NCBI GenBank assembly: GCA_965603075.1
Contig: CBFDBO010000010.1
Location: 1-64,000 of the forward strand
Direction of reading: 5' to 3'
DNA from: JABJOR01 sp965603075
GTDB taxonomy: Bacteria; Pseudomonadota; Alphaproteobacteria; Rhodospirillales; Casp-alpha2
Length of the DNA: 64,000 bases
The notes beneath the pieces were generated by a model. The model saw nothing but the letters and a program-made list of their open reading frames with translations, did not search any database and had not been told where the DNA came from. Shown here piece by piece: positions 8,977-16,849 of the stretch (the first letter of the stretch is position 1; the number at the start of each line of letters is the position of its first letter). Position numbers and translations under genes: made by a program.

Positions 8977-9638
8977 GCATAAAACCGATGAAGAACTTTA
9001 GCGGGAACGCCTAAATAATATAACGATAGCAGGCAAAGGTTCTTGATGGGGCGCGACCAATAGCCGCCGCGTTGATAGCGGACAGACGATGTTGTGATAG
9101 CGCAGGGAAAGATAATTAATCCTGAGCGTCCAATGCGACGAATAAAATCGACATCTTCCATAAGCGGAAGGGGGCGAAAGCCGCCTAATCCCTCATAATA
9201 GGCCCGTGAAATCAACAAACCTTGATCGCCGTAGGGAAGTCTTAAAATTCTTGTTCTAAGGTTGGCCCACCATTCAATGCGACGGGCTTGTTTTGTTGGA
9301 TCATCCAATTTGAATTGAAAGACACCCGCTCTAAACTTGGTTCCTTTGGCATTTATAAAATCATTGATAAATTCGTGCCAACCATTTTCGGGAACGCTGT
9401 CAGCGTGTAAAAATAACAGCCATTCACCCGATGCCGCTGCGGCACCGCTGGCAAGCTGTTCTCCTCGGTTAGGATCAGATGTAACGACTATTGCACCAGA
9501 AGAAATTGCTATATCGCAAGTATGATCTTGGGAGCCGCCATCACAGATAATGATTTCAGCATTAAGCGCACGGCAGGCATCGAGGGTGTCTCTTAAGCTC
9601 GTAGCAGCATTTAGGGTGGGGATAACGATGCTCAGCAT
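8973..9638 (-). CDS. Family 2 glycosyltransferase, TIGR04283 type
   Basis: 221-aa glycosyltransferase beginning LSIVIPTLNAATSL, with IIICDGGSQDHT (nucleotide-sugar contact), GEWLLFLHADSVPEN (the DxD-like metal site) and PYGDQGLLISRAYYEGLGGF. This is the second member of the two-gene cassette commonly found with DUF2064 proteins in proteobacteria and cyanobacteria. The sugar donor and acceptor are unknown. It is soluble or peripherally bound, with no clear membrane anchor. The gene is first in its operon; the 51-aa ORF upstream on the same strand is probably separate. Confidence 0.85.
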   Translation of the reverse strand: MLSIVIPTLNAATSLRDTLDACRALNAEIIICDGGSQDHTCDIAISSGAIVVTSDPNRGEQLASGAAAASGEWLLFLHADSVPENGWHEFINDFINAKGTKFRAGVFQFKLDDPTKQARRIEWWANLRTRILRLPYGDQGLLISRAYYEGLGGFRPLPLMEDVDFIRRIGRSGLIIFPCAITTSSVRYQRGGYWSRPIKNLCLLSLYYLGVPAKVLHRFYA

Positions 9639-9738
9639 GTAGGGGGGTAACCATTCTGATTGAAAGAAAACGATAGTCTGGAATTATACTACCGAATTCA
9701 ATCAATCAGGAACAGATGAGATTGCGGAATGTCATGTT

Positions 9739-9894
9739 TCAGTTCTTGCGTAGAGCGCGATCGAAGAAAGAAACAAATTTATAGGCCGATTGGCTGATTG
9801 TGCTGTTTACCGGTGTAAATGCGGTTTCTTGTCGAGCAGAACGGTTTTCGGGTGAGGTGTGGAATAAAGATACGTAGCTATCAAATACATTCAT
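9739..9894 (-). CDS. Small hypothetical protein (51 aa)
   Basis: A 51-codon frame read directly from the sequence, below the size most gene finders report. It starts MNVFDSYVSLFHTSPENR and ends SFFDRALRKN. A strong ribosome site (AAAGGA, 8 nt before ATG) supports translation. No cysteine, signal peptide or known domain is seen. The C-terminus is aromatic and basic, giving an amphipathic look. The spacing (100 bp after it to the GT2 start) suggests a separate transcript. I do not recognise the family. Confidence 0.5.
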   Translation of the reverse strand: MNVFDSYVSLFHTSPENRSARQETAFTPVNSTISQSAYKFVSFFDRALRKN

Positions 9895-9994
9895 TGGACT
9901 TTTCCTTTAGGGTTAACTCTGTTTGTTTATGGTAAAACTGTCTATGTGTCTTGAAGAGGTTATAGCGCTTAGTTATTAACCTTTACAAACGAGA

Positions 9995-10022
9995 AGATTT
10001 TGTGTGATAATTTAGAAAATCT
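9995..10022. promoter_or_regulatory. Candidate LysR-type operator
   Basis: Inverted repeat AGATTTT (9995-10001) and AAAATCT (10016-10022) with a 14-nt spacer, ending 17 bp before the LysR-family start codon. It contains several T-N11-A matches, the usual LTTR recognition form. Position and symmetry suggest autoregulation; this is inference only. Confidence 0.35.
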
Positions 10023-10039
10023 TAATTATAGGTAGTTTT

Positions 10040-10966
10040 ATGAGACGTTTACCACCGCTGAATTCACTGCGTGCATTTGAGGCCGCAGCCCGTTTAGGCT
10101 CTATGATCGAGGCCGCAAATGTGCTGTCCGTTACACCCGCAGCTATCAGCCATCAAGTTAAAACACTTGAAGATTTCTTGGGCATTAAGTTGTTTGTCAG
10201 AAAAGTACGCGCCATTGAACTGACCGAGCAGGGATCCGTTTTGCTGCCTTATTTGAACGATGGTTTTAATGCACTGGCCGAAGGGTGCGCGCGGTTGGTG
10301 GATGTGGAAACCAATGCCCCGCTGGTGCTTTCGTCATCACCTGCATTTGCCGCAAAATGGTTGATGCCCAATCTGGTAGATTTCAATACCCAACATCCGG
10401 ATATCACGATCCGCTTGGATGGAACGCTAAGTGTCGTTGATTTTGAGAAAGGGGATGTGGATGCAGCGTTGCGGTTCGGCGAGGGACCTTATCCGAATTT
10501 ACATGCGGACTCGCTTGCCTATGAGGATGTGGTGCCGGTGTGTTCTCCAGAATTACAAAATGGGAAATTCCCTATTCGCGAGGTTGAGGATTTAGCAAAA
10601 CATACGCTCATCCATATTGATTGGTTCGCTGCACCGGGTATGCAAACTGATTGGCCTATGTGGTTAACACTGGCTGAGGTAGATACTATAATTGATGGCA
10701 CAAAAGGCCCCGTAGTAACCAGTGATAGTTTAGCCGTTGAAGCCGCGGTCAATAGTGCTGGCGTGGCGCTGGTTAGTGAATTTTTGGTTAAACGAGAATT
10801 AGCATCTGGTAGACTGGTTAAACCTTTTGATTTGATGCTGTCGTCAAATTTCCGGTATTGGTTTGTGTGCCCCCCAGAGCATTTAAAGCGCCCGAGAGTG
10901 GCCGCTTTTCGTCACTGGCTATTGGATACCATTGCCAATGATCCAACCGTTCGACACAGGGTTTGA
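10040..10966 (+). CDS. GcvA-like LysR-family transcriptional regulator
   Basis: 308 aa. A winged helix-turn-helix occupies residues 5-65 (LPPLNSLRAFEAAARLGSM, TPAAISHQVKTLEDFLGIKLF), the GcvA-subgroup start. It is followed by a periplasmic-binding-type effector domain. The subgroup controls glycine cleavage, beta-lactamase or catabolic genes, but no divergent structural gene sits beside it here, so the target is unknown. Converges with the PAS_5 gene. Confidence 0.9.
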   Translation: MRRLPPLNSLRAFEAAARLGSMIEAANVLSVTPAAISHQVKTLEDFLGIKLFVRKVRAIELTEQGSVLLPYLNDGFNALAEGCARLVDVETNAPLVLSSSPAFAAKWLMPNLVDFNTQHPDITIRLDGTLSVVDFEKGDVDAALRFGEGPYPNLHADSLAYEDVVPVCSPELQNGKFPIREVEDLAKHTLIHIDWFAAPGMQTDWPMWLTLAEVDTIIDGTKGPVVTSDSLAVEAAVNSAGVALVSEFLVKRELASGRLVKPFDLMLSSNFRYWFVCPPEHLKRPRVAAFRHWLLDTIANDPTVRHRV

Positions 10967-11009
10967 TAAACTGGATTTTATTAACAGGTTTTAGTTTAAA
11001 GACAGAGAA

Positions 11010-11525
11010 TTAAGATGCGAGGACGTTTAGCTTCAATTCTTTGTCATCATGATAGGCGTAATTCTCATACATGATCAGAGATACAATTTGAGTAATATCG
11101 CCGTTGTCATCGGCAATAGGATAAGCCACTCGATCATATTCAATAGAATAATTTGACGCGCTAAGTTCATGTCTATTTGAAACGGATATGCTGGTTTGCA
11201 TGCGCTGAGGTTTCTTTGAATTTTTAATGTCGCATAATGCAGTGAGCACTTTATGACTGTTAACGCCAAGGTTTACATCATTTAAATATTGCCCCGTGCA
11301 ATCATCCCCATAAATACTAACCAGTTGAGTGCCTATAAATCGATATTTAAATCGATCATCGGGCTCTACATCCAGAACAATAATATAGGGGGCCAATGAA
11401 TATATATCCATTAGTTCGAAGGGCTTATATTTACTATTCATACCAGTTTCAAGAATCGTATCCATATATTTTGTGAACGTTAATATATCGTTTTCTTTAC
11501 TGGTTTGACCGAGTGTGTTTCGCAT
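11010..11525 (-). CDS. PAS domain protein (PAS_5 type)
   Basis: 171-aa single-domain protein. Residues 25-160 resemble the PAS_5 (PF07310) family that is abundant in Rhodospirillales: KYRFIGTQLVSIYGDDCTGQ, then a central loop, then YDRVAYPIADDNGDITQIVSLI. PAS domains sense ligands or redox, but this one has no attached output domain, so its partner is unknown. Start at the ATG giving MRNTLGQ; an upstream TTG in frame is less likely. It stands alone, facing away from the antiporter. Confidence 0.8.
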   Translation of the reverse strand: MRNTLGQTSKENDILTFTKYMDTILETGMNSKYKPFELMDIYSLAPYIIVLDVEPDDRFKYRFIGTQLVSIYGDDCTGQYLNDVNLGVNSHKVLTALCDIKNSKKPQRMQTSISVSNRHELSASNYSIEYDRVAYPIADDNGDITQIVSLIMYENYAYHDDKELKLNVLAS

Positions 11526-11712
11526 AATTCTTGTGGCCTTATAAGTTGGCAAAGCGTGAATTACTCTTGAGCGCGAAACTATATTGAATTTTTATTTTAT
11601 GTGTCGGTTATAGATTGGCCTTATATTGGAATCAATACTAATTTGAAAAATTGAATAAAAAAGATTTTTATCAACTTTAGACGGATTGATATCTTTATGC
11701 TAATTTTCGACT

Positions 11713-13119
11713 ATGGAAGTTGTTAGCGAACATTCAGGATTGACGGAAATAGCTTTGGTTGCTCTTGCAGCTATGGGATGTGGCATTTTCATGGAAAGGC
11801 TGCGCCAGCCTGCGATTGTCGGATATATTCTGGCCGGAATCCTGCTTGGTCCTTCAGCATTTGCTTTGGTTAAAGATCGTGGGCAAATTGATACGCTGGC
11901 CGAACTTGGTGTTCTTTTATTGCTTTATGTCGTGGGCATGGAGCTATCCCTCCGAACGTTTAAGCGCATCTGGAAACTCGCTGTAATCACAACCATAGTT
12001 CAAATATGCGCCTCTACTGGTATTATGCTCATCTGTTGGTACTTATTTGGTTGGACCTTAGGCTTGGCGATTCTATTGGGTTTTGTTGTCGCGCTATCGT
12101 CTACCGCTGTCGCTATAAAAGTCCTTGCCGATATTGGAGAGCTCAGATCACGAACAGGCACGTTGACCATTGGTGTGTTAATAGCCCAAGATTTGGCCGT
12201 GGTTCCCATGATGTTAATCGTATCCACATTGGGGGCCATAGGGGAAGGGGGTACTGGAGGATTTGATGCCAGTGCCATCGCCAAAATAATAGGCTCCGTC
12301 GTATTGTTAGCCGGGCTAATTTGGCATTTAAGCCGGGGGGTGAAAATCAACCTGCCTTTTGCGGCTATCATTGCCGGGCATGAAGATTTGAAGCCGTTGA
12401 CGGCATTAGCATTTTGTTTTGCCGCGGCGTCAATTTCTGGTTTGTTGGGGTTATCTGCTGCCTATGGCGCTTTTGTTGCGGGATTGGTCGTGGGCAGCTC
12501 GCGTGAACGTCATGTGATGATTGAAGCAGCCAAACCCATCCAAAGTATATTAATGATGGTCTTCTTTCTCTCCATTGGCTTGTTGCTTGATTTAGAATTC
12601 ATTTGGGAAAACTTATGGACGGTTTTAACATTATTTCTGGTGGTGATCGTCTTTAAGACGATCCTGAATGTGGGTGTGCTTCGGCTCTTGGGACAAAGTT
12701 GGCATCATTCTTTTCTCGCTGGCATATTATTAACCCAGATCGGTGAGTTTTCATTTTTACTATCACGGATCGGTATTGATTCGGGGCTAATCAGTTATGA
12801 TGACAGTCGGCTCGTGGTCGCCGTTACCGTCCTAAGTCTGGTTCTCAGCCCCTTGTTTATTTTAACGGCAAGAAGATTACAAACTTTGGCCTTGGAAAGC
12901 CGTGAATCAGCCATTGAAATTATTCAAACGATATATGCCCCAGAAGCCGAAATTGTTGCGGAGACTTTTGATGGCGCTCGTTCAACAACGCTTCGCACCA
13001 TGCGACTGATACTGTTTCGTTGGCGATTATTCTTACGAGAATGGAGACGCCGTAAATCAGCTCATAAACCCAATGTTCCTATCGTTGATGAAATATCGAA
13101 AGACAATAAAAATGCCTGA
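11713..13119 (+). CDS. CPA2-family monovalent cation:proton antiporter
   Basis: 468-aa inner-membrane protein with about 12 hydrophobic segments across residues 10-400 and a basic cytoplasmic tail. It has the Kef/CPA2 pattern: GYILAGILLGPSAF, ELGVLLLLYVVGMELS, LSSTAVAIKVLADIGE, IAQDLAVVPMMLI and GLSAAYGAFVAGLVVGSS. It probably exchanges K+ or Na+ for H+. No RCK/TrkA-N domain follows, so unlike KefB/C it lacks the nucleotide-binding regulator. The stop overlaps the rnhB start by 8 nt. Confidence 0.88.
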   Translation: MEVVSEHSGLTEIALVALAAMGCGIFMERLRQPAIVGYILAGILLGPSAFALVKDRGQIDTLAELGVLLLLYVVGMELSLRTFKRIWKLAVITTIVQICASTGIMLICWYLFGWTLGLAILLGFVVALSSTAVAIKVLADIGELRSRTGTLTIGVLIAQDLAVVPMMLIVSTLGAIGEGGTGGFDASAIAKIIGSVVLLAGLIWHLSRGVKINLPFAAIIAGHEDLKPLTALAFCFAAASISGLLGLSAAYGAFVAGLVVGSSRERHVMIEAAKPIQSILMMVFFLSIGLLLDLEFIWENLWTVLTLFLVVIVFKTILNVGVLRLLGQSWHHSFLAGILLTQIGEFSFLLSRIGIDSGLISYDDSRLVVAVTVLSLVLSPLFILTARRLQTLALESRESAIEIIQTIYAPEAEIVAETFDGARSTTLRTMRLILFRWRLFLREWRRRKSAHKPNVPIVDEISKDNKNA

Positions 13120-13747
13120 TTACGCCCTTGAAGCTATATTACTCACTCAAGGATTTAAATATATTGCCGGTGTGGATGAAGTGGGGCGAGGGCCTTGGGC
13201 GGGTCCTGTGTTGGCAGGAGCTGCCATACTCGACATAGAGAACGTACCCAAGGATTTGCTTTTGGCATTGGATGATTCAAAAAAGCTAAAACCAATCCGC
13301 CGTGAAGAGATCAATACGCGGTTGTTATCTGAACCCAGCGTCATGGTCGGTTTCGGTGCAGCCAGCGTAGAAGAAGTGGATGAGATAAATATTTTGCAAG
13401 CCAGTTTACTCGCCATGCAACGGGCGGTGAATGATTTACCCGTCCCCCCTTCTTACGCCTTGGTGGATGGCAATAAACCACCCAAATTGGAATGTCCCTT
13501 AGATTGTGTGGTGAAGGGAGACGCGATCAGTCTCTCAATTGCGGCGGCATCGATCATCGCAAAGGTCGCCCGAGATCGCCTGATGACGGCATTGGATTTA
13601 GAGTTCCCTGGCTATGGATGGGCGACGAATGCGGGGTATGGCACACCGCAACATCAAGCGGGTATAAAAAAGCTTGGAATATGTCCGCACCACCGAAAAA
13701 GCTTCAAACCCATAAAAGTGGCCTTAGAAGCCATTACCAGATATTGA
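13112..13747 (+). CDS. rnhB: Ribonuclease HII
   Basis: 211 aa. It nicks the RNA strand of RNA-DNA hybrids and starts ribonucleotide removal. The catalytic DEVGRGPWAGP block lies at residues 22-32 with Asp22 and Glu23, followed by LDDSKKLKP, the Asp of ALVDGNKPP, SIIAKVARDR and GYGTPQHQAGI. Start MPDYALEA chosen from the family; it overlaps the antiporter stop by 8 nt. Position before ccrM is conserved in alphaproteobacteria. The TGA stop overlaps the first GANTC site of the ccrM leader. Confidence 0.95.
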   Translation: MPDYALEAILLTQGFKYIAGVDEVGRGPWAGPVLAGAAILDIENVPKDLLLALDDSKKLKPIRREEINTRLLSEPSVMVGFGAASVEEVDEINILQASLLAMQRAVNDLPVPPSYALVDGNKPPKLECPLDCVVKGDAISLSIAAASIIAKVARDRLMTALDLEFPGYGWATNAGYGTPQHQAGIKKLGICPHHRKSFKPIKVALEAITRY

Positions 13748-13841
13748 GTCCCTGAGAATCTAAGACTCAATATGTTGGGTTAGAGAAATTTAATAACACA
13801 TTGATTCTATTTAATTCTTGACGATGAATCCTCTGTGACTC
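13746..13841. promoter_or_regulatory. Cluster of six GANTC methylation sites before ccrM
   Basis: GANTC sites lie at 13746, 13756, 13764, 13803, 13826 and 13837 (first base), six in 96 bp against about 0.4 expected by chance. GANTC is the CcrM target. In Caulobacter, methylation of GANTC sites in the ccrM promoter lowers its transcription, so this is probably the autoregulatory leader. No TTAA-N7-TTAA CtrA box was found by eye. Confidence 0.75.
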
Positions 13842-13852
13842 ATGTTGTCGCC

Positions 13853-14938
13853 ATGACAGCTTTACCGAAAAAATACTTAAATCGAATTCTGCAGGGCAAC
13901 TGTGTTGAGGCTATGAACGCCTTGCCAGAAGGGTCCATTGATACGATTTTTGCCGATCCGCCTTATAACCTTCAACTCGAAGGTGAATTGTTGCGTCCCA
14001 ATAACTCCAAAGTAGATGCCGTTGATGACGCGTGGGATCAATTTGATAGTTTCGCGGCCTATGATAAATTCACCGAAGAGTGGATGATCGCAGCCCGTCG
14101 GCTTTTAAAACCCGATGGTGGCATGTGGGTCATCGGCAGCTATCATAATATTTTCCGAGTTGGCCGAATTTTACAAGATCTTGGGTTCTGGATTTTGAAC
14201 GATGTTGTCTGGTTAAAAACAAACCCCATGCCAAATTTTCGGGGGCGCCGTTTTACCAACGCCCATGAGACCATGATCTGGTGCTCGCGTAGCCAAAAAG
14301 CTAAATATAAATTCAATTATGAAGCCATGAAAAATCTGAATGAAGATTTACAAATGCGCTCTGATTGGAGCATGCCCCTCTGCACAGGCAAGGAACGTCT
14401 GAAACAAGAAGATGGCACCAAAGCACACCCAACACAAAAACCTGAGGCCTTATTACATCGGGTTATTTTGTCCTCCACTAATGTGGGTGACGTGATCCTC
14501 GATCCTTTTTTTGGTACAGGGACGACGGGTGCGGTGGCAAAAAGGTTGAAACGGTCTTATGTGGGAATCGAGCAAAATAAAGAGTATGTCAAAATTGCTC
14601 GTGACCGAATTTCAAATGTTGTTCCGGTGGACGATCCAGAATTGGTTGAAACGCCAGCAAAGCGTTCCTTGCCCCGTATTCCTTTCGGGCAGTTGGTTGA
14701 ACGCGGATTGCTGGAACCGGGAACCAAGCTTTGCGACAACGGTCGTCGCCACTATGCCAACGTCCGTGCCGATGGTACTTTGGCTACGGGTGAATTCCGA
14801 GGGTCAATCCATCAAGCAGGGGCGCACGTTCAAAAAGCACCTTCGTGTAATGGCTGGTCGTATTGGTTCTTTGAAGTACAAGGTGAGCTTGTTCCCATTG
14901 ATATATTGCGCCAAAAACTACGCGCTGAACTTCATTAA
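13853..14938 (+). CDS. ccrM: CcrM-type cell-cycle adenine DNA methyltransferase (GANTC)
   Basis: 361-aa beta-class N6-adenine methyltransferase. The catalytic motif DPPYNLQL is at residues 35-42. Then come the HPTQKPEALLHRVI block and the SAM-binding DPFFGTGTTGAVAKRL. The extra C-terminal domain of about 80 residues (from RIPFGQLVERGLLEPG to the end) is typical of CcrM and needed for DNA recognition. It methylates hemimethylated GANTC after replication and so times transcription in alphaproteobacteria. I use the ATG giving MTALPKKYLN; a GTG 18 nt upstream is in frame. No cognate restriction enzyme is nearby, so it is a solitary methylase. Confidence 0.96.
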   Translation: MTALPKKYLNRILQGNCVEAMNALPEGSIDTIFADPPYNLQLEGELLRPNNSKVDAVDDAWDQFDSFAAYDKFTEEWMIAARRLLKPDGGMWVIGSYHNIFRVGRILQDLGFWILNDVVWLKTNPMPNFRGRRFTNAHETMIWCSRSQKAKYKFNYEAMKNLNEDLQMRSDWSMPLCTGKERLKQEDGTKAHPTQKPEALLHRVILSSTNVGDVILDPFFGTGTTGAVAKRLKRSYVGIEQNKEYVKIARDRISNVVPVDDPELVETPAKRSLPRIPFGQLVERGLLEPGTKLCDNGRRHYANVRADGTLATGEFRGSIHQAGAHVQKAPSCNGWSYWFFEVQGELVPIDILRQKLRAELH

Positions 14939-15138
14939 GGGTTTTCAATCGTTACGGCCGACCCCGTATTCAACCACTTCTTTTTGTTAATATACAGATT
15001 GTATTGATCGGGTTTTTGTTTGCCCCATAATGTTGGACGTGTGCTTATATTTATCAAGTCATTGATCCCGTGGGCACAATGATCTTGATAGATTGGCCCA
15101 CCAAGGATCAGCATCAATGAGGTTTTCTCTATCATCAA
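14935..15138 (-). pseudogene. Decayed partial copy of the adjacent nucleotidyltransferase gene
   Basis: A 67-codon frame ending at the ccrM stop. Its last 45 residues align with the end of the next gene: HGINDLINISTRPTLWGK against YGIDDLLNMKVRPTPRGL, then KPDQYNLYINKKKWLN against KIDQFLERIKTKGWSN. About 11 unrelated residues interrupt the match just upstream. The catalytic N-terminal part is absent. It therefore looks like the remnant of a tandem duplicate or of an ancestral second gene. Confidence 0.6.
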
Positions 15139-15153
15139 TAGACTGCATTAGAA

Positions 15154-15705
15154 TTAATACTCAACCGTTAGCTCAGGCCATTGATTTGACCAGCCTTTGG
15201 TCTTAATTCTCTCTAAGAATTGATCAATCTTTTGCAACCCCCTTGGCGTGGGGCGCACTTTCATATTTAAAAGATCATCAATACCATAGGGGGCGATTAG
15301 GGTCAGGTTATCATCGGCTTCTAATCGGACGGCAATGGCTGTAGGCGTTTCTAACCAAAATTTTAGGGCGTCTGCTGTGCCGTAATAAGGTTGATCTCCA
15401 TTGCGGATATGCATACGGGCTTGATTCTTTGCTGACCACGGAATGCCGGGCATAATTTTTTGTAATAAGTCCTCAATTTCTTTTTCATTTTGTTTTGCGA
15501 GACTGGAAGAACTGAAATAAAGAACATCGATGTCTGGCACCAAGGTGGGGGTTCTTTTATGGCTTACGACATCCCAAACGGCTGCGCGAATGAAGCCTGC
15601 GCCAATGGCCCAATCATGTAACCCTAGGGACCTTACGCATCGCAACACATCCATTCGCCACGTATCGGATCGTATTAGATTAATAATATCGTCATTCGTT
15701 TTCAT
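15154..15705 (-). CDS. Nucleotidyltransferase family protein (PF06042 type)
   Basis: 183 aa. N-terminal LRCVRSLGLHDWAIGAGFIRAAVWD and VPDIDVLYFSS contain the G-[AS]-G and DxD pattern of a nucleotidyltransferase fold (residues 25-80). The C-terminal half has APYGIDDLLNMKVRPTPRG. The family (DUF925/NTP_transf_6) has no assigned substrate. The ATG at 15705 has AAGG 6 nt before it; an in-frame GTG two codons earlier is less likely. The remnant copy lies directly downstream. Confidence 0.82.
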   Translation of the reverse strand: MKTNDDIINLIRSDTWRMDVLRCVRSLGLHDWAIGAGFIRAAVWDVVSHKRTPTLVPDIDVLYFSSSSLAKQNEKEIEDLLQKIMPGIPWSAKNQARMHIRNGDQPYYGTADALKFWLETPTAIAVRLEADDNLTLIAPYGIDDLLNMKVRPTPRGLQKIDQFLERIKTKGWSNQWPELTVEY

Positions 15706-15721
15706 GGCCACCTTCTCTTTG

Positions 15722-15743
15722 TCACTTTTTGTTCACTTTTTGT
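15722..15743. repeat. Two-copy 11-bp tandem repeat TCACTTTTTGT
   Basis: Copies at 15722-15732 and 15733-15743, just upstream of the nucleotidyltransferase start. Probably replication slippage; no function inferred. Confidence 0.6.
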
Positions 15744-15806
15744 TCTAGTTTACACAAATGAAATTTAGTGTCAAGTGAAGGGATCAACTATTATGGAGAA
15801 TTTGAA

Positions 15807-16748
15807 ATGTCATCCCAACAAGAGACTAATTCTTGGATATCTGAACGCATGGCAGGCGGCGGTGCGCCGCTGATTATCGATGGCGGTATGGGGACGGAAC
15901 TTGAAAAATCCGGCGTTTCCATGAGCGGTGCCGTATGGAGCGGCTTGGCGGTGTTAACCAACCCGGATGCTGTTCGCGACATCCACGAAAAATTCATTAA
16001 TGCCGGCGCGGAAGTAATCATTGCCAACACCTTTGCGGCGGGCCGGCATATGTTAGAACCCAATGGAGAGGGCGCGCATGTGGAGACAATAAATCGCAAT
16101 GCGGTTCGACTAGCAACTGAAGCCCGTGATAATGTGGCCCGTAATAATCCGGCAAGCCACCCTGTTGCCGTCGCCGGGTCAATCTGCGAATGGACCACCG
16201 TACGGGATTGTAAGTGGGTGGAACCGAGTGAGCTTGCGAAATCAGCGCAGGAACAAGCCAAGGTCTTGGCGGAAGAAGGGGTGGATTTAATTGCCCTCGA
16301 AATGTGCCAAAGCGCCCCGCATACAAGCGTTTGTATCGAAGCAGCCCTCCAAACAGGTTTGCCAGTTTGGGTGGGCATGAGCGCCCAGCATTTTAAAGAG
16401 AAAGAAACGTTATCTGTATTCGATGAAGTTGAGCTGGATTTCGAAGCGCAGATAAAAGGTATTGCCCATTACCCTGTTCAAGCTATTAATATTATGCACA
16501 CCCCGACGCCGGATGTGCTCGAAGCATTGGGCATTATCAGAAAATACTGGAAGGGACCGGTAGGGGTTTATCCGGAATCAGGGTTTTTCACCATGCCCAA
16601 TTGGCAATTCATCGATGTGATTGAACCGGAGATGCTAGCCGAGCAAGCCAAAATCTGGGTTGGCCAAGGTGTTCGTATGCTTGGGGGGTGTTGTGGACTA
16701 GGCCCCGACCATGTCCGAGCCCTACGTACGATGTTTCCGCACAAATAA
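15807..16748 (+). CDS. Homocysteine S-methyltransferase family protein
   Basis: 313-aa zinc-dependent methyltransferase (PF02574). Motifs are IIDGGMGTELEKSG at the start, GAEVIIANTFAAGR, VAVAGSICEW, LIALEMCQS and the C-terminal zinc ligand pair in MLGGCCGLGPDHVRAL. The family moves a methyl group from S-methylmethionine, betaine or a similar donor to homocysteine; the donor cannot be told from sequence. Start ATG has GGAG 8 nt upstream; the longer GTG frame is not favoured. Stand-alone gene with no visible SAM riboswitch in its short leader. Confidence 0.88.
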   Translation: MSSQQETNSWISERMAGGGAPLIIDGGMGTELEKSGVSMSGAVWSGLAVLTNPDAVRDIHEKFINAGAEVIIANTFAAGRHMLEPNGEGAHVETINRNAVRLATEARDNVARNNPASHPVAVAGSICEWTTVRDCKWVEPSELAKSAQEQAKVLAEEGVDLIALEMCQSAPHTSVCIEAALQTGLPVWVGMSAQHFKEKETLSVFDEVELDFEAQIKGIAHYPVQAINIMHTPTPDVLEALGIIRKYWKGPVGVYPESGFFTMPNWQFIDVIEPEMLAEQAKIWVGQGVRMLGGCCGLGPDHVRALRTMFPHK

Positions 16749-16849
16749 TTGCTGTATCAGAATTCTTGTAGATTTCATACTTTACGAGTAGGGTATCATT
16801 TTTAGATCGGGAATTTAATAAAGTTCAATTTTTAAGGGAGGGGGGAATC

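Larger units (their letters stand above)
9639..10039. other. Intergenic stretch holding one small ORF and a LysR operator candidate
   Basis: This 401-bp gap between the GT2 gene and the LysR gene contains the 51-aa ORF (9739-9894) and, next to the LysR start, the AGATTTT/AAAATCT repeat. I see no terminator or RNA gene in the rest. Confidence 0.5.

Noticed and set aside
10966..11010. Terminator between LysR and PAS genes
   Set aside because: Only a weak AAACT/AGTTT dyad with no G-C stem.
13772..13816. CtrA box in the ccrM leader
   Set aside because: TTAA motifs occur but not with 7-base spacing.
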